The notes: generated by a model from the letters alone, not told the origin. A DNA stretch of 46,110 bases from Actinomycetota bacterium (GCA_030447315.1 JAUJPD010000007.1:82895-129004), one strand, 5' to 3'. Shown: positions 9,904 through 18,898, numbered from the stretch's first letter. Program-made: numbers and translations.

Positions 9904-9941
9904 AAAAAATTCCCGCCGATCCGAAGATGCTGGGCGGCGGG
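9904..9941 (-). terminator. terminator-like hairpin in the 23S leader (possible attenuator)
   Basis: On the minus strand CCCGCCG (9941-9935) pairs with CGGCGGG (9918-9912) around a 16-base loop and is followed by AATTTTTT. It lies between the candidate rRNA promoter and the 23S 5' end, so if it acts as an intrinsic terminator it would limit read-through into 23S. It could instead be a leader processing or antitermination structure. Function is inferred from shape only. Confidence 0.4.
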
Positions 9942-10040
9942 GGAAGGGCTCGAAGCGTTAGCTGGATAGCTGGCTTAGGCACTAACCCCTGAGAGACTCT
10001 TGCGCAAGAACGGACCTTTCTTCTCGGTTACAGCTTTGGC

Positions 10041-10071
10041 ATTCTACACAGCGCGCGGCCCCAGGCGTCAA
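10041..10071 (-). promoter_or_regulatory. candidate promoter of the 23S-5S unit
   Basis: On the minus strand TTGACG (10071-10066) and TAGAAT (10046-10041) are separated by 19 bases. They resemble sigma-70 -35 and -10 boxes with a long spacer. They lie about 225 bases upstream of mature 23S and downstream of the terminator-like hairpin of the LVIVD gene. No competing upstream rRNA gene could supply the transcript. Confidence 0.55.
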
Positions 10072-10097
10072 CCCCACATCCGGGCCTCTATATAGAT

Positions 10098-10133
10098 AAG
10101 GAGAAGGCCCCCGTCGCCGGGGGCCTTCTCCTT
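10098..10133 (-). terminator. strong hairpin downstream of the LVIVD/PA gene
   Basis: A 15-bp perfect stem, AAGGAGAAGGCCCCC with GGGGGCCTTCTCCTT, has a six-base loop. It lies about 20 bases beyond the stop of the minus-strand gene at 10152 and before the rRNA promoter. There is no strong T run, so it may terminate imperfectly or act as an RNA-stabilising end. Confidence 0.6.
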
Positions 10134-10151
10134 CATCAGGGCCCTTCGGAG

Positions 10152-12095
10152 CTACTGCCCGCCGGTGTACCTCAGGATGAACAGCCCGTAGTCCCGGTCG
10201 CTGAAGAACAGAAGCGGGCGTTTCTTGCCCCGCTTCCTGGTCGCCACGCCCCAGAAGTCGTTGCCCTTCGGGTGGATGTAGTGGCCCACCTCCCGCATGC
10301 CGCGGCGTCCGAACTTGGCCACCCTGGCACCACCGGCGTACCAGGAGAAGTAGGCGAGGTTCTTGCCCCGGCGCTTGTCGGTCTCGACCTCGTGCACCGT
10401 CAAGGCTCCGAAGTCGGAGGTGTAGCGGCGGTCGATCGCCTCATCGATCGCGTACGCATCGATCTCCTCGAGGGTGTTGGCGTTCAACAGGTGGGTGTAG
10501 CCCCAGCCGTCGAAGACCGATGCGGCACTGATCCGGGCACCCTCGGTTCCGATCCTGGGCTCGTCTTCGCCCTCGAAGGCCGGCTCCTGGTTGAACATGA
10601 GGTGGAAGGCGCGGTGTCCGATACAGATCGCATTGATCGCGGGGTCGTACTCGTGACCCTTGCTCCCGCAGATGTAGGCGTCGGGGAACTCACCGGCGCT
10701 GGAGCCGAAGTGGCTGTTGGCGATGATCGCGGCGTCATATCCGGCCTGCTCGGCCGCCTCGATCTTCTCCGAGAAGAAACAGCCTCCCCGCAGGATCACG
10801 GCGATCTTCTCCTCGCCTTCCTCGGCGTCCAGCCGGTCCGCCGGGATGATGTCCTTGGCGGTACCGGGATCGCCCTCGTCCTCGACGGTCGCCGGGTCGT
10901 CTTGGACCGCGGGGCAGGCGGTGCCGGCGTAGATGGTCGGTCCGCTGATCTGGTCGTCCTGGTACTCGTCGGCGATGGCCACGGTGAATCCGAACTCCGC
11001 AGCCGCATATTCACCGGCGTTCGGCCCATCGAGCACGGTGAACGGGTCGATCCGGAAAGGCGAGAAGTCCTCGTCCGTGCCGATGAAGAACCGGTTGCCG
11101 GAGCTCCAGGTGCCCTGGTGGGCATTGCCTTCGGGGATCTGAAAGCCCGTTAACGGATCGGGGTTGCGATAGTCCGAGTCGTCGATGAATCTCGGGTTGG
11201 ACGGGTCGTTGACGTTCAGCTTGACCCAGCCGGCATCCCAATAGGACGCCATGATGAGCCAGTTGCCGTTGATCTTCTTCACCCACATGTCGTGGTGGAA
11301 AGCCTCGTCACCCAGGCCTCTTTGTATGCCCAGGGTGGGCCACTCCTCGAAGCCCGTCTCCGCGATCAGTCTCGGCTGCCGAGGGTTCGTGAGATCCATG
11401 ATGTCGACATCCAGGTTCTCGAAGTTGTCGGTCATGACCGCATAGGCGTGACCCTTCGGGGACCACCCCATCACGCTGTGCACGTCGTTGGGGATCTCCA
11501 AGGGCGTCGGGTCGGCAGGATCGTTGGCGTCGGTGTCTCCGACCCCGTCGGCGAGCATCTTGGGCTTGCGGGGGTTGGTCACGTCCACCACCGAGATGCC
11601 GCCGAAATCGGTGTCGCAGCTCTCGTTCGAGTAGACGAGAAGGTCGCCTTTGAATCTGGGAGTTTCGGCGTGGAACACGTGGATCCCCTCGCCGACACGG
11701 CCCTGGGCCGGGATGAAAGCAACCTTCCTCGGCTTCTGTGGGTCACGAACATCGACCACGTGGACGCCGAGGCCCTGACCGCCCTCTTCGCACTCGGCGT
11801 AGTCGGTGCCGAGATAGGCGAACCCCTTGTAGACGTCAACGTCGGTGATGCCGGACCTCACATTGGTCAGCTTCAGGCGGGAGACCATCCGCATAGCGCG
11901 CCTGGAACCGGGAAGATGGTCGTCCCCCTCACCATGTTGGTCGTCCGGGCTCACCGCGGCGTTCAACGCCCGCAGCTGGTCTTTCTTGGTGGCGTCGGAC
12001 GTACGCGAGGCCTGGGACCCCACCGCCGATCCCGTGACGGACGAAACCAGTCCTACTACGGCAAATGCCGCGATCATCCGCTTGTTCAATCGCAC
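10152..12095 (-). CDS. secreted LVIVD-repeat protein with PA domain
   Basis: A 647-residue exported protein. It has a signal peptide (KRMIAAFAVVGLVSSVTGSA), then a beta-propeller-like region with LVIVD-type repeats: GVHVVDVRDPQKPRKV, GISVVDVTNPRKPKML, DVDIMDLTNPRQPRLI and VKLNVNDPSNPRFI. From roughly residue 380 to 500 there is a protease-associated (PA) insert with AVILRGGCFFSEKIEAAEQA and DAAIIANS, usually a substrate- or protein-binding lid. The C-terminus returns to propeller strands (GNDFWGVATRKRG). No protease catalytic motif is present, so it is probably a cell-surface binding protein. It is followed by a strong hairpin; upstream is a 259-base divergent spacer. Confidence 0.85.
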   Translation of the reverse strand: MRLNKRMIAAFAVVGLVSSVTGSAVGSQASRTSDATKKDQLRALNAAVSPDDQHGEGDDHLPGSRRAMRMVSRLKLTNVRSGITDVDVYKGFAYLGTDYAECEEGGQGLGVHVVDVRDPQKPRKVAFIPAQGRVGEGIHVFHAETPRFKGDLLVYSNESCDTDFGGISVVDVTNPRKPKMLADGVGDTDANDPADPTPLEIPNDVHSVMGWSPKGHAYAVMTDNFENLDVDIMDLTNPRQPRLIAETGFEEWPTLGIQRGLGDEAFHHDMWVKKINGNWLIMASYWDAGWVKLNVNDPSNPRFIDDSDYRNPDPLTGFQIPEGNAHQGTWSSGNRFFIGTDEDFSPFRIDPFTVLDGPNAGEYAAAEFGFTVAIADEYQDDQISGPTIYAGTACPAVQDDPATVEDEGDPGTAKDIIPADRLDAEEGEEKIAVILRGGCFFSEKIEAAEQAGYDAAIIANSHFGSSAGEFPDAYICGSKGHEYDPAINAICIGHRAFHLMFNQEPAFEGEDEPRIGTEGARISAASVFDGWGYTHLLNANTLEEIDAYAIDEAIDRRYTSDFGALTVHEVETDKRRGKNLAYFSWYAGGARVAKFGRRGMREVGHYIHPKGNDFWGVATRKRGKKRPLLFFSDRDYGLFILRYTGGQ

Positions 12096-12354
12096 CCCCC
12101 CTGGTAAGACAGCCGACGCTCCGACGAGGCCGGCCGATGTGACTACAGACGCGGCTGAGAGTAGTCATTCAGGCCCACAGGTGCAATGGCCCCGGGGCGC
12201 AACTTTGGCGTCCTCGAGACGTTGCCGAGCCGAGACAACCTCCTCGAGAAACGTCCTGCTGGAGGGCGTTTTGCTACCTCCTGCCCGTTAAAGGTCCCAG
12301 GGCGGGCTGCCGATACCCGGATGGATAGAGCTGGTACCCGAACGAGGAGGACGA

Positions 12355-13245
12355 GTGATCCACCGAGCTGGAAGCACGAAGCGGCGGTTGACCATCCTCA
12401 TAGCATTCGCCTTCAGTGCTCTGACCATCCTTGCCCCCGCCGCATCGGCTCAGGTAAGCACGACCACTCAGATCCCCACCCTCGATGATGCCGTAGGCAC
12501 CGTGACCGACACCGTCGACAGCACGACCGGAACCGGCGGAGGAGGAGCCAGCACCACAGACCCCATCAAAGAGACAGTGGACACCACCAAAGAGACCGTG
12601 AGCCCCGTCAAAGAGACCGTGGACACCACCACGGACACGGTCGACGAGACCACCGGGGGAACCGTCGGCGGGACCACGGACACGCTTACGGAGACCGCGG
12701 GTAGCACGGTCGAGCAGACCGAGAAGACCCTCCAAGACACTTCCGGCTCCACAGGCGAGGCGCTGGCCGGCACCACTAAAGAGATCCAGGACACGCTCGA
12801 CGGCGGCAGCAGCCTGCTCAGCCCCGACCCGGCGACCGACGATCGACCCAACGGGGTCAGGGACACCAACGGGGATGGACGGATCAGCAAGCAGGAGCGC
12901 TTCAGTGGCGGCCGCTTCGGCCCCTCTAGCGGCAACGGCTCGTTCGAGGGACAGCTCGGCTCCGAGGCACGCAAAGGAAAGCTCGCAGCTCTGAACGCTC
13001 ACGACAGGAACCGCAAGCTCGCAGCCGTACACACCTCGGCTCTGGTCTCGGCCCCCGAAGCCGAAAGCTTCATCACCCAGCTGGCCGAAGCCGCAGGCGA
13101 AGCTGTCAAGAAACTCGCTTTCCCGCTTGGTCTAGCCCTTATGGTGGGTGGGTTCCTCATGGTTCAGGGACGCATCGACCGAAAGGACGCCAAGCTGGCT
13201 CTTGCACCGATCGATTCGGAACAAGACTTACTCAGCTTCCAGTGA
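12355..13245 (+). CDS. exported Thr/Asp-rich repeat protein with C-terminal membrane anchor
   Basis: A 296-residue protein of no recognised family. GTG 12355 is set by GAGGAGG at 12344-12350. A signal peptide ends near ASAQVS. Residues 40-150 are a degenerate Thr-rich repeat (TVDTTKETV, SPVKETVDTTTDTV, TLTETAGSTVEQTEKTL) with a heptad-like spacing. A single EF-hand or dockerin-like calcium loop DTNGDGRISKQERF follows at about 170-183. Near the C-terminus AFPLGLALMVGGFLMV is a membrane segment followed by a short charged tail. It resembles a wall-spanning stalk. Its TGA overlaps the GTG of the diguanylate cyclase (GTGA), suggesting co-expression with c-di-GMP signalling. Confidence 0.8.
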   Translation: MIHRAGSTKRRLTILIAFAFSALTILAPAASAQVSTTTQIPTLDDAVGTVTDTVDSTTGTGGGGASTTDPIKETVDTTKETVSPVKETVDTTTDTVDETTGGTVGGTTDTLTETAGSTVEQTEKTLQDTSGSTGEALAGTTKEIQDTLDGGSSLLSPDPATDDRPNGVRDTNGDGRISKQERFSGGRFGPSSGNGSFEGQLGSEARKGKLAALNAHDRNRKLAAVHTSALVSAPEAESFITQLAEAAGEAVKKLAFPLGLALMVGGFLMVQGRIDRKDAKLALAPIDSEQDLLSFQ

Positions 13246-14840
13246 GCGAAAGCTCCGCTTCACCGGGAGCCCGCCCGCAGTCCACCGAGCTTGTCTCCCT
13301 CGCGGAGCGGATGGGCTATCTGCAGGCGCTGCGGGTTGGCCTGGCGGTCGTCGCTCTCGCTTCTGCCCTCTTTGCCTCGCAAGTGGTCGGGGCGTCGCTT
13401 GCCGATCTGACCCTCTTCACCGCCGGCTACCTGCTGCTGTCGGCGACGGCCGAAGGTTTGCGCCGTGCGGGGCGAGGCCGCGGGTTGGCCGTGGTCGGCG
13501 GGATGCTCTTGATCGACGGTATTTACCTCGCCTGGGTCACCTACGTCACCGGCGGGAGCGACAGCCCCCTGCAGTTCCTTCTCTACCTCCACCTGATCGC
13601 GGTGACACTGCTGGCCGCATATCGCACGGGCCTGAAGATCGCGTTATGGCACTCCTTGCTGTTCTTCGTCGTCTTCTACGCCCAGGCGGCGCGCTTGCTC
13701 GAGCCGATCGACGAGGCCGCGGCCGACGGCGCCCTCAACACGCGCTCGATCTTCACGGTCGCGGGGTTCTTCGTGTTCGCGCTGGGCACGGCGGCTTTCT
13801 CGTCGATCAACGAACGAGAGCTGCGCCGGCGCAAGGTCGACCTCGAGGCGCTCACGGAGATGGCCAAGGGTTTGGAACAGGAATCCGACCCCCGGGGGGT
13901 AGCGCAATCGCTACTCGACAACGTGGCGGAGGCGTTCGGGTTCCAGCGTGGCGTGGTCGTCGCGGCCCCCGATGGAGGCGACCCGTCGCTGATGGCTTTT
14001 CGGGGGCCGGGGGAAGCCCCTGAGGCCAAAGCGGGGATCGACGACGTCATGCAAAGGGCCTGGGACGCACGCGCGACCATCCTCGTGAAGCAGCTCGATC
14101 CGGATGGCGACCCCCGGCTCTCGGCCCTCATGCCGTTTGCCCGCAACCTGGTCGTTGCTCCCCTGTTCGCTGAGGGCCAGCCGCTGGGCGTCCTCTCGCT
14201 GGAATACACACCCGGCACCGGTCCCCGCATCGAGCGCAGGGTGGTCGACATGGTGTCGCAATTCTCGGCCCACGCCTCTTTGGCGTTGCGCAATGCCTGG
14301 TTGGGAGAGCAGGTTCAGAAGATGGCGGACACCGATGCGCTCACGGGGATATCCAACCGCCGCACGTTCGAAGCAGTGCTCGAGCGAGAGGTCAGCCGCG
14401 CGGCGCGAAGCGGCGAGCAAGTGACCCTCGTGATGTTCGACATCGATCACTTCAAGTCGATCAACGACACGCACGGACACCAGATGGGAGACACGGTCTT
14501 GAAGAAGGTGGCGAGGACGCTAGCCGAAGGCTGCCGTGACTTCGACGTGCCGGCCCGCTACGGCGGCGAGGAGTTCGTCGTCATCCTTCCCGCATGTTCG
14601 TCTAAGGAGTCGCTGGTTGTCGCCGAACGTCTCCGCCGCTCACTGGGGGAAGCCGACAACCCGGTTCCCGTAACCGCAAGTGCCGGGGCGGCGACGTTCC
14701 CGACCCATGCCGTCGACCCCCAGCGACTGATCGCGGCCGCGGACGAGGCGCTCTACGAGTCCAAGAGGGCCGGTCGGGACCGGGTCACCAGGTCGCGGCG
14801 GCGGGGCGCCTCCGCCGGCAAGGCGATGGCGGTCGAGTAG
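13242..14840 (+). CDS. membrane GAF-GGDEF diguanylate cyclase
   Basis: A 532-residue inner-membrane sensor enzyme that makes c-di-GMP from two GTP. Residues about 25-190 hold some six hydrophobic segments. A GAF-like domain spans about 195-345, and a GGDEF domain about 360-515. The active motif is GGEEF (441-445), preceded by MFDIDHFKSINDTHGH for magnesium and nucleotide binding. RDFD (432-435), five residues before GGEEF, fits the RxxD product-inhibition I-site, so activity should be feedback inhibited. There is no EAL domain. It is translationally coupled to the repeat-stalk gene upstream. Confidence 0.93.
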   Translation: MSESSASPGARPQSTELVSLAERMGYLQALRVGLAVVALASALFASQVVGASLADLTLFTAGYLLLSATAEGLRRAGRGRGLAVVGGMLLIDGIYLAWVTYVTGGSDSPLQFLLYLHLIAVTLLAAYRTGLKIALWHSLLFFVVFYAQAARLLEPIDEAAADGALNTRSIFTVAGFFVFALGTAAFSSINERELRRRKVDLEALTEMAKGLEQESDPRGVAQSLLDNVAEAFGFQRGVVVAAPDGGDPSLMAFRGPGEAPEAKAGIDDVMQRAWDARATILVKQLDPDGDPRLSALMPFARNLVVAPLFAEGQPLGVLSLEYTPGTGPRIERRVVDMVSQFSAHASLALRNAWLGEQVQKMADTDALTGISNRRTFEAVLEREVSRAARSGEQVTLVMFDIDHFKSINDTHGHQMGDTVLKKVARTLAEGCRDFDVPARYGGEEFVVILPACSSKESLVVAERLRRSLGEADNPVPVTASAGAATFPTHAVDPQRLIAAADEALYESKRAGRDRVTRSRRRGASAGKAMAVE

Positions 14841-14847
14841 GTCTATC

Positions 14848-15345
14848 TCAGCGGTAGGTCTTGCGCGCGAAGACGTCCGCTTCTAGCGATGCAACGCGAT
14901 CCAGGATCAACAACCCGTCCAGATGATCGATCTCGTGCTGAAAGGCACGCGCCTCGAATCCTTCCGTAGCGATCACCTGAACATCTCCGCCAAGGCCGCG
15001 ACCTTGGACCACGATCCTGGCGGCCCGGGCGACGTTCGCAGTCAGGTCGGGAACGCTCATGCATCCCTCGCGCGCCACCTCGCGCCCGGTGCTGTCGAGG
15101 ATCACCGGATCGAACATCACGACGAGACCATGGGTCACCGTCGTCTTCGGGTGGTAGGAGACATCTAAGGCGAACGCCCTGCGAGAGATGCCGATCTGAG
15201 GCGCGGCCAGACCGACACAGGCCGGCGACGCGAGCATGGTGTCGACGAGGTCCGCGCCCAACGCCTGATCGGGTCGCTCCCCCACCGGCTCTGCGGCCAG
15301 CTTCAAGACCTTTTCCGGGATCCGGAACACGGGGCGGACCGGCAC
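14848..15345 (-). CDS. def: peptide deformylase
   Basis: A 165-residue metalloenzyme that removes the formyl group from nascent proteins. All three family motifs are present: GLAAPQIG (45-52), EGCMSVP (93-99) with the metal Cys, and HEIDHLDG (137-144) with two metal His and the catalytic Glu. The frame has three possible GTG starts. The one at 15345 gives the conventional N-terminus VPVRPVFRIP and overlaps the upstream ACT gene stop only slightly; 15381 and 15330 are alternatives. The second position of the EGC motif is followed by Met rather than the common Leu, as in some actinobacterial forms. Confidence 0.93.
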   Translation of the reverse strand: MPVRPVFRIPEKVLKLAAEPVGERPDQALGADLVDTMLASPACVGLAAPQIGISRRAFALDVSYHPKTTVTHGLVVMFDPVILDSTGREVAREGCMSVPDLTANVARAARIVVQGRGLGGDVQVIATEGFEARAFQHEIDHLDGLLILDRVASLEADVFARKTYR

Positions 15346-15349
15346 CCCG

Positions 15350-15877
15350 CTACAGCACGTCCGAGCCGAGTGGATGAACACTCACGTCCATGCCCAGCTC
15401 GTCTCGCAGCGTCTGAAGACGGCTCTCGATCTCGTCGTCGGCCGCGACCTCGAGCATCAGGGCGTAGACGGGTTGATCCTCCGACCCGATCACTCTCGAG
15501 CTCAGGGCGGTGATGTTGACGTTGGAGGCGGCAAGGTGCTGCGCCACGCGGAACACGATGCCGGGTTGGTCTGCGCCATACACCGCGACCATGTGCGTGG
15601 GAGGGGCCACGGCGGGAGCTGCGCTCCGGACGGAGCGAGCGGTGACGGCCAGTTCCAGCTCGTCGGCAACAGGCGCCAGCTGTAACTCGAGCTTCTCGGC
15701 CCCCAGCTCCGCGGGCGCCAGAACGATCAACATCATCGAGAAGTGACCACGCAGGATCGTCGACGAGGCATCTTGAAGGTTGCACCCAGACTCGAACAGC
15801 ACCCGCGCCACCCCGGCGACGATCCCGGGACGATCGTTCCCCACCACCGTGACCGCGATCAGGTTGCCCTCTCCCAT
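15350..15877 (-). CDS. double ACT-domain protein (GcvR-like)
   Basis: A 175-residue cytoplasmic protein made of two ACT domains (about 6-85 and 95-170). Each opens with the characteristic strand and ligand turn, VGNDRPGIVAGVARVL and YGADQPGIVFRVAQHL. It has no DNA-binding or catalytic domain, so an amino-acid-sensing regulatory role like GcvR is likely; the ligand is unknown. ATG 15877. It is followed at once by the deformylase gene, and the two probably share a transcript. Confidence 0.88.
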   Translation of the reverse strand: MGEGNLIAVTVVGNDRPGIVAGVARVLFESGCNLQDASSTILRGHFSMMLIVLAPAELGAEKLELQLAPVADELELAVTARSVRSAAPAVAPPTHMVAVYGADQPGIVFRVAQHLAASNVNITALSSRVIGSEDQPVYALMLEVAADDEIESRLQTLRDELGMDVSVHPLGSDVL

Positions 15878-15900
15878 CGCCGCAGGCTATAACCGCACCG

Positions 15901-16704
15901 CTAGCGCCCGGACGCGCTGCGATTGGTGGCGGCGTCTACCTCCGCGCTATGCCTCCTTGACTCCAGAGGGTTTCCACACGGACTGCACAGATAGATCTCG
16001 TGCGCGGGGGACGCTTCGATGTGCAGGCCGGACGAGCGCAACATGGCTTCCACGCACGCGACATCGGGTGCCCACCAGTTCGTGGGATCGCCCGCCAAGG
16101 CGTGTTCGATGAAAGCCATCTTCGGCCATCCCGCCCGGAGCAGGATGTCCCGCTCGTCCAGCGTCACATCCTCGGGCGGGGCGATCACCTCGTTGCCCGG
16201 CATCGTCAGCGTCTGGAAGACCAGGGTGCGATCCACTTTCTCGGCGACGATGTCTAGCGCCAACAGAGGGTGGCGCAAGTGGTACAGCACGCCCATGAAG
16301 ATCACGAGATCGAAGCTGGCGTCGAGGTGAGCAAGCTCGTACACGCCCATGCGACGGAACTCGGTCCGCTCTTGGAGGCCGAGCACCTCTGCCGCCCACC
16401 CCGCCTGGGTGAGGTAGTGCTCGTCATGATCGATGCCCAGCACCCGGCCCCCGCGCCGCGCCAGCTCGAAGCTATAGAAGCCGGCGTTGCAGCCGATATC
16501 CAGAACCGACCACCCCGATAGGTCCTCGGGCAGAGACGACTCGATCTCGTTCCACTTGAACGCGGGGAAGTCGCCTAAGGGGTGATCCGGCGCGGTCTGG
16601 GATCCGTCGGGCAGGTGGAGATTGTGGAACCACGGCGCCAACTCGGAGATCCTGCGCTCGACCTCGGTAGCGCCCGCGGCCGCGCCCATCGACTGCAGGC
16701 TCAT
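15901..16704 (-). CDS. SAM-dependent methyltransferase (tRNA-mo5U34-MTase-like / DUF1698-type)
   Basis: A 267-residue class I methyltransferase. Motif I is SVLDIGCNAGFYSFELA (about 66-82), followed by the acidic GIDHDEHYL and later FMGVLYHLRHP. The N-terminal WFHNLHLPDG and FKWNEIES segments are typical of the family described as Rta_06860-type (TIGR04290 by memory, not checked). It is the last gene of the nine-gene glycosylation operon and its start overlaps the preceding gene by four bases. A small-molecule or sugar O-methylation role is therefore more likely than tRNA modification. Confidence 0.85.
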   Translation of the reverse strand: MSLQSMGAAAGATEVERRISELAPWFHNLHLPDGSQTAPDHPLGDFPAFKWNEIESSLPEDLSGWSVLDIGCNAGFYSFELARRGGRVLGIDHDEHYLTQAGWAAEVLGLQERTEFRRMGVYELAHLDASFDLVIFMGVLYHLRHPLLALDIVAEKVDRTLVFQTLTMPGNEVIAPPEDVTLDERDILLRAGWPKMAFIEHALAGDPTNWWAPDVACVEAMLRSSGLHIEASPAHEIYLCSPCGNPLESRRHSAEVDAATNRSASGR

Positions 16705-17807
16705 GCCGCCGACCGGGGTCCGCTCGAGCTACGCGCTCCTCGGACCTCATCCACGTAGGCCTCCAGCTGGCGCACCCGGCGTGCCGCGGTGTGCTCGGCC
16801 AGCACCCGTTGCCGGGCGCGGCCGCCGATCGCGACGCGTTCTTCCTCGCCTACCGAAGCCAGGAGGTGAAGAGTCTCGGCTGCGGACGCGGAGACCAGGA
16901 TCTCGGATCCCGGTGTGAAAAAGTCGTCGAGGCCCGTCCAGTGATCCGAGATCACCGGCACGCCGCAGGCCGCTGCCTCGAAAAGCCTCACGCTGGGAGA
17001 GAACCCCGCGCTCACCATGTCCTTGCGGGTGACATTGAGAGTGAAGCGTTGCGAGTTGTAGAAACAACGGTGCTCCGCCGGCGGAAGGTGATCGATCCGC
17101 TCCACGTTGCCGGGCCAGTCGATGTCGTTTGGATACTGTGGCCCGGCCACCACCAGGCGAAGCTCCGTTGAGGTACGCGCGGGCTCCAGCAAGAGCCGCT
17201 CCAAAACGGGCTGGCGATCCTCGCTGTAGGTGCCGAGATAACCCAGATCCCACCGGAGCGCTCGGGCCTCCGGGTACAACACGTCCGGATCGGCGATGCA
17301 GTAGAACGCTCGAGCACGCGGGGAGCCGAAGCTCTTCTCGATCCGCTCCAGCGTCGGGCCGCCGGTGAACGAGAGATAGAGGTCGTAGCGGGCGATCAGC
17401 TCGGGTGCCAGGTACTCATGGTCCCCCCGGCCGAGCTTCGCCAGCGTCACCGGGGTGTCGATGTCGTAGAACGCCGTGACGCCGCTCGCTTCGGTCGTGA
17501 TCCAGCTTCCAAGGGCGACGGCCTCGGGCACGAAAGATCCGACCACGACCAGATCTGCCTCTCGGACCTCGTGCTCATGGGTCTCGATCAGCTCGGTCAC
17601 CGACCCGTACAAGACGGTGCGTCCATAGGGAGGCTGCGGCAGGTCTCGTTGCTGCGCGTACCAAGGAACGTCGCGCTCGAGGAACAACACGTCGTGGCCC
17701 ACCTCGCTGAGGGCGCGCATCAGGCCGCGGTAATTGGTCGCGTGCCCGTTGCCCCACGAGGAAGTAACCGAGAGTCCGAGGATGACGATGCGCAAGCGGT
17801 CACTCAC
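16701..17807 (-). CDS. CgeB-like glycosyltransferase, copy 1
   Basis: A 368-residue cytoplasmic GT-B-fold protein. The N-terminal RIVILGLSVTSSWGNG and the C-terminal VRLFEAAACGVPVISDHW with a following DDFFTPGSEIL match CgeB-type (glycosyl transferase 1-like) enzymes. The acidic residue in FEAA contacts the sugar-nucleotide in relatives. The protein is a paralogue of the two genes upstream, sharing the domain order and the R-x-FEA core. ATGA overlaps join it to both neighbours. Donor and acceptor are unknown; bacterial CgeB relatives often modify surface or secondary-metabolite glycans. Confidence 0.85.
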   Translation of the reverse strand: MSDRLRIVILGLSVTSSWGNGHATNYRGLMRALSEVGHDVLFLERDVPWYAQQRDLPQPPYGRTVLYGSVTELIETHEHEVREADLVVVGSFVPEAVALGSWITTEASGVTAFYDIDTPVTLAKLGRGDHEYLAPELIARYDLYLSFTGGPTLERIEKSFGSPRARAFYCIADPDVLYPEARALRWDLGYLGTYSEDRQPVLERLLLEPARTSTELRLVVAGPQYPNDIDWPGNVERIDHLPPAEHRCFYNSQRFTLNVTRKDMVSAGFSPSVRLFEAAACGVPVISDHWTGLDDFFTPGSEILVSASAAETLHLLASVGEEERVAIGGRARQRVLAEHTAARRVRQLEAYVDEVRGARSSSGPRSAA

Positions 17808-18898
17808 GACGCAGGTCCGCCCGCGCTGGTTAGGCGACCCTCCAGGACCGCCTGCACCTCCGCGCCACGCTGCGCATACGTGTGGTCGGCCAGGACCCGT
17901 CTCCGGCCTGCCTCTCCTATGGTTCGCGCTCGATCCGGATCGAGTGAGGAGACGATCTCGGCAACCCCGGCCCCGTCATTAGCGACCAGCACCTCGACAT
18001 CGGGCTCCAGGAAGAAGTCGATGCCCTCCCAATGATCGGTGATGAGACAAGCGCCCGCTCCGCAGGCTTCGAAAACCCTGGTGGCAGGAGAGAAGCCGTT
18101 GGACGCCATGCTGTCACGACTCACGTTCAACAGCGCCAGCGAGCTGCAGTTGAAGGCGTTGTGATCTGCTGGAGACACATGGCCGAGATAACTCACGTTG
18201 CCGGGCATGTCCTTGGTCTTCCAACCGTTGCCACCAAGTAGGAACGACCTGTCCGGAAGGAGCCGCGCTGCCGAGAAGAAGAACCGGTCAACCCTCGCTT
18301 CGCGATCGGGGAGCCGGTTGGCGAGTAGCGACAGATCGCTTTCGAACCGCCGCTGCGAGCCCTCGGGATGATGCGTGCGCGGATCGAGCGCGTTGTAGAT
18401 CGGGACACAACGTTGGGCGCCCACGGCTGCATACCGCGCAACCACGGGATCTCCCCCACCGTAAGTGAAGACGAGATCGTAGGAGGGGATGAGAGCGCGC
18501 AGCGCATCGGTGGGATCTGACTCCATCTGGCCGAGCGTCGCGGGGGCGTCGACGTCCCAGAAGATGGTCGTGGTCGAGGGACCCTTCAGATCGAGCACCG
18601 CCGCCTCGAGCAGCTCGTCGAACACGCCAACGCCACTCGTCTTGACGGCAACGTCGACCCCGCGGGCCTGCTCGACCACCGACAACACCTGCGCCTCGGT
18701 CGCGGCCGGATAGATGACCACCTGCGCCCACGCGGGGTCGTCTATGTCCCGGTGTTCCTGGCGTTCATATGCGATCGGCTCGTAGAAGGTGATGTCGTGG
18801 CCGAGCTCGTGCAGGGCCCTGATGATGCCGCGGTAGTAAGTGCAGGCCCCGTTCCAATACGACGACACCAGGCTCGAGCCGAAGAAGGCGAACCTCAT
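17804..18898 (-). CDS. CgeB-like glycosyltransferase, copy 2
   Basis: A 364-residue GT-B protein. ATG 18898 (MRFAFFGSSL) overlaps the upstream TGA as ATGA and removes an unsupported eight-residue extension. The N-terminal glycine-rich turn and SYWNGACTYYRG resemble copy 1, and the C-terminal TRVFEACGAGACLITDHWEG is the donor-binding segment. The middle GHVSPADHN matches LPPAEHR in copy 1. Sequence divergence between copies suggests different acceptors or linkages within one product. Confidence 0.85.
   Translation of the reverse strand: MRFAFFGSSLVSSYWNGACTYYRGIIRALHELGHDITFYEPIAYERQEHRDIDDPAWAQVVIYPAATEAQVLSVVEQARGVDVAVKTSGVGVFDELLEAAVLDLKGPSTTTIFWDVDAPATLGQMESDPTDALRALIPSYDLVFTYGGGDPVVARYAAVGAQRCVPIYNALDPRTHHPEGSQRRFESDLSLLANRLPDREARVDRFFFSAARLLPDRSFLLGGNGWKTKDMPGNVSYLGHVSPADHNAFNCSSLALLNVSRDSMASNGFSPATRVFEACGAGACLITDHWEGIDFFLEPDVEVLVANDGAGVAEIVSSLDPDRARTIGEAGRRRVLADHTYAQRGAEVQAVLEGRLTSAGGPAS

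Noticed and set aside
10272-11153. 293-codon plus-strand frame
   Set aside because: Antisense to the well-supported LVIVD/PA gene; composition is a GC-rich mirror of that gene.
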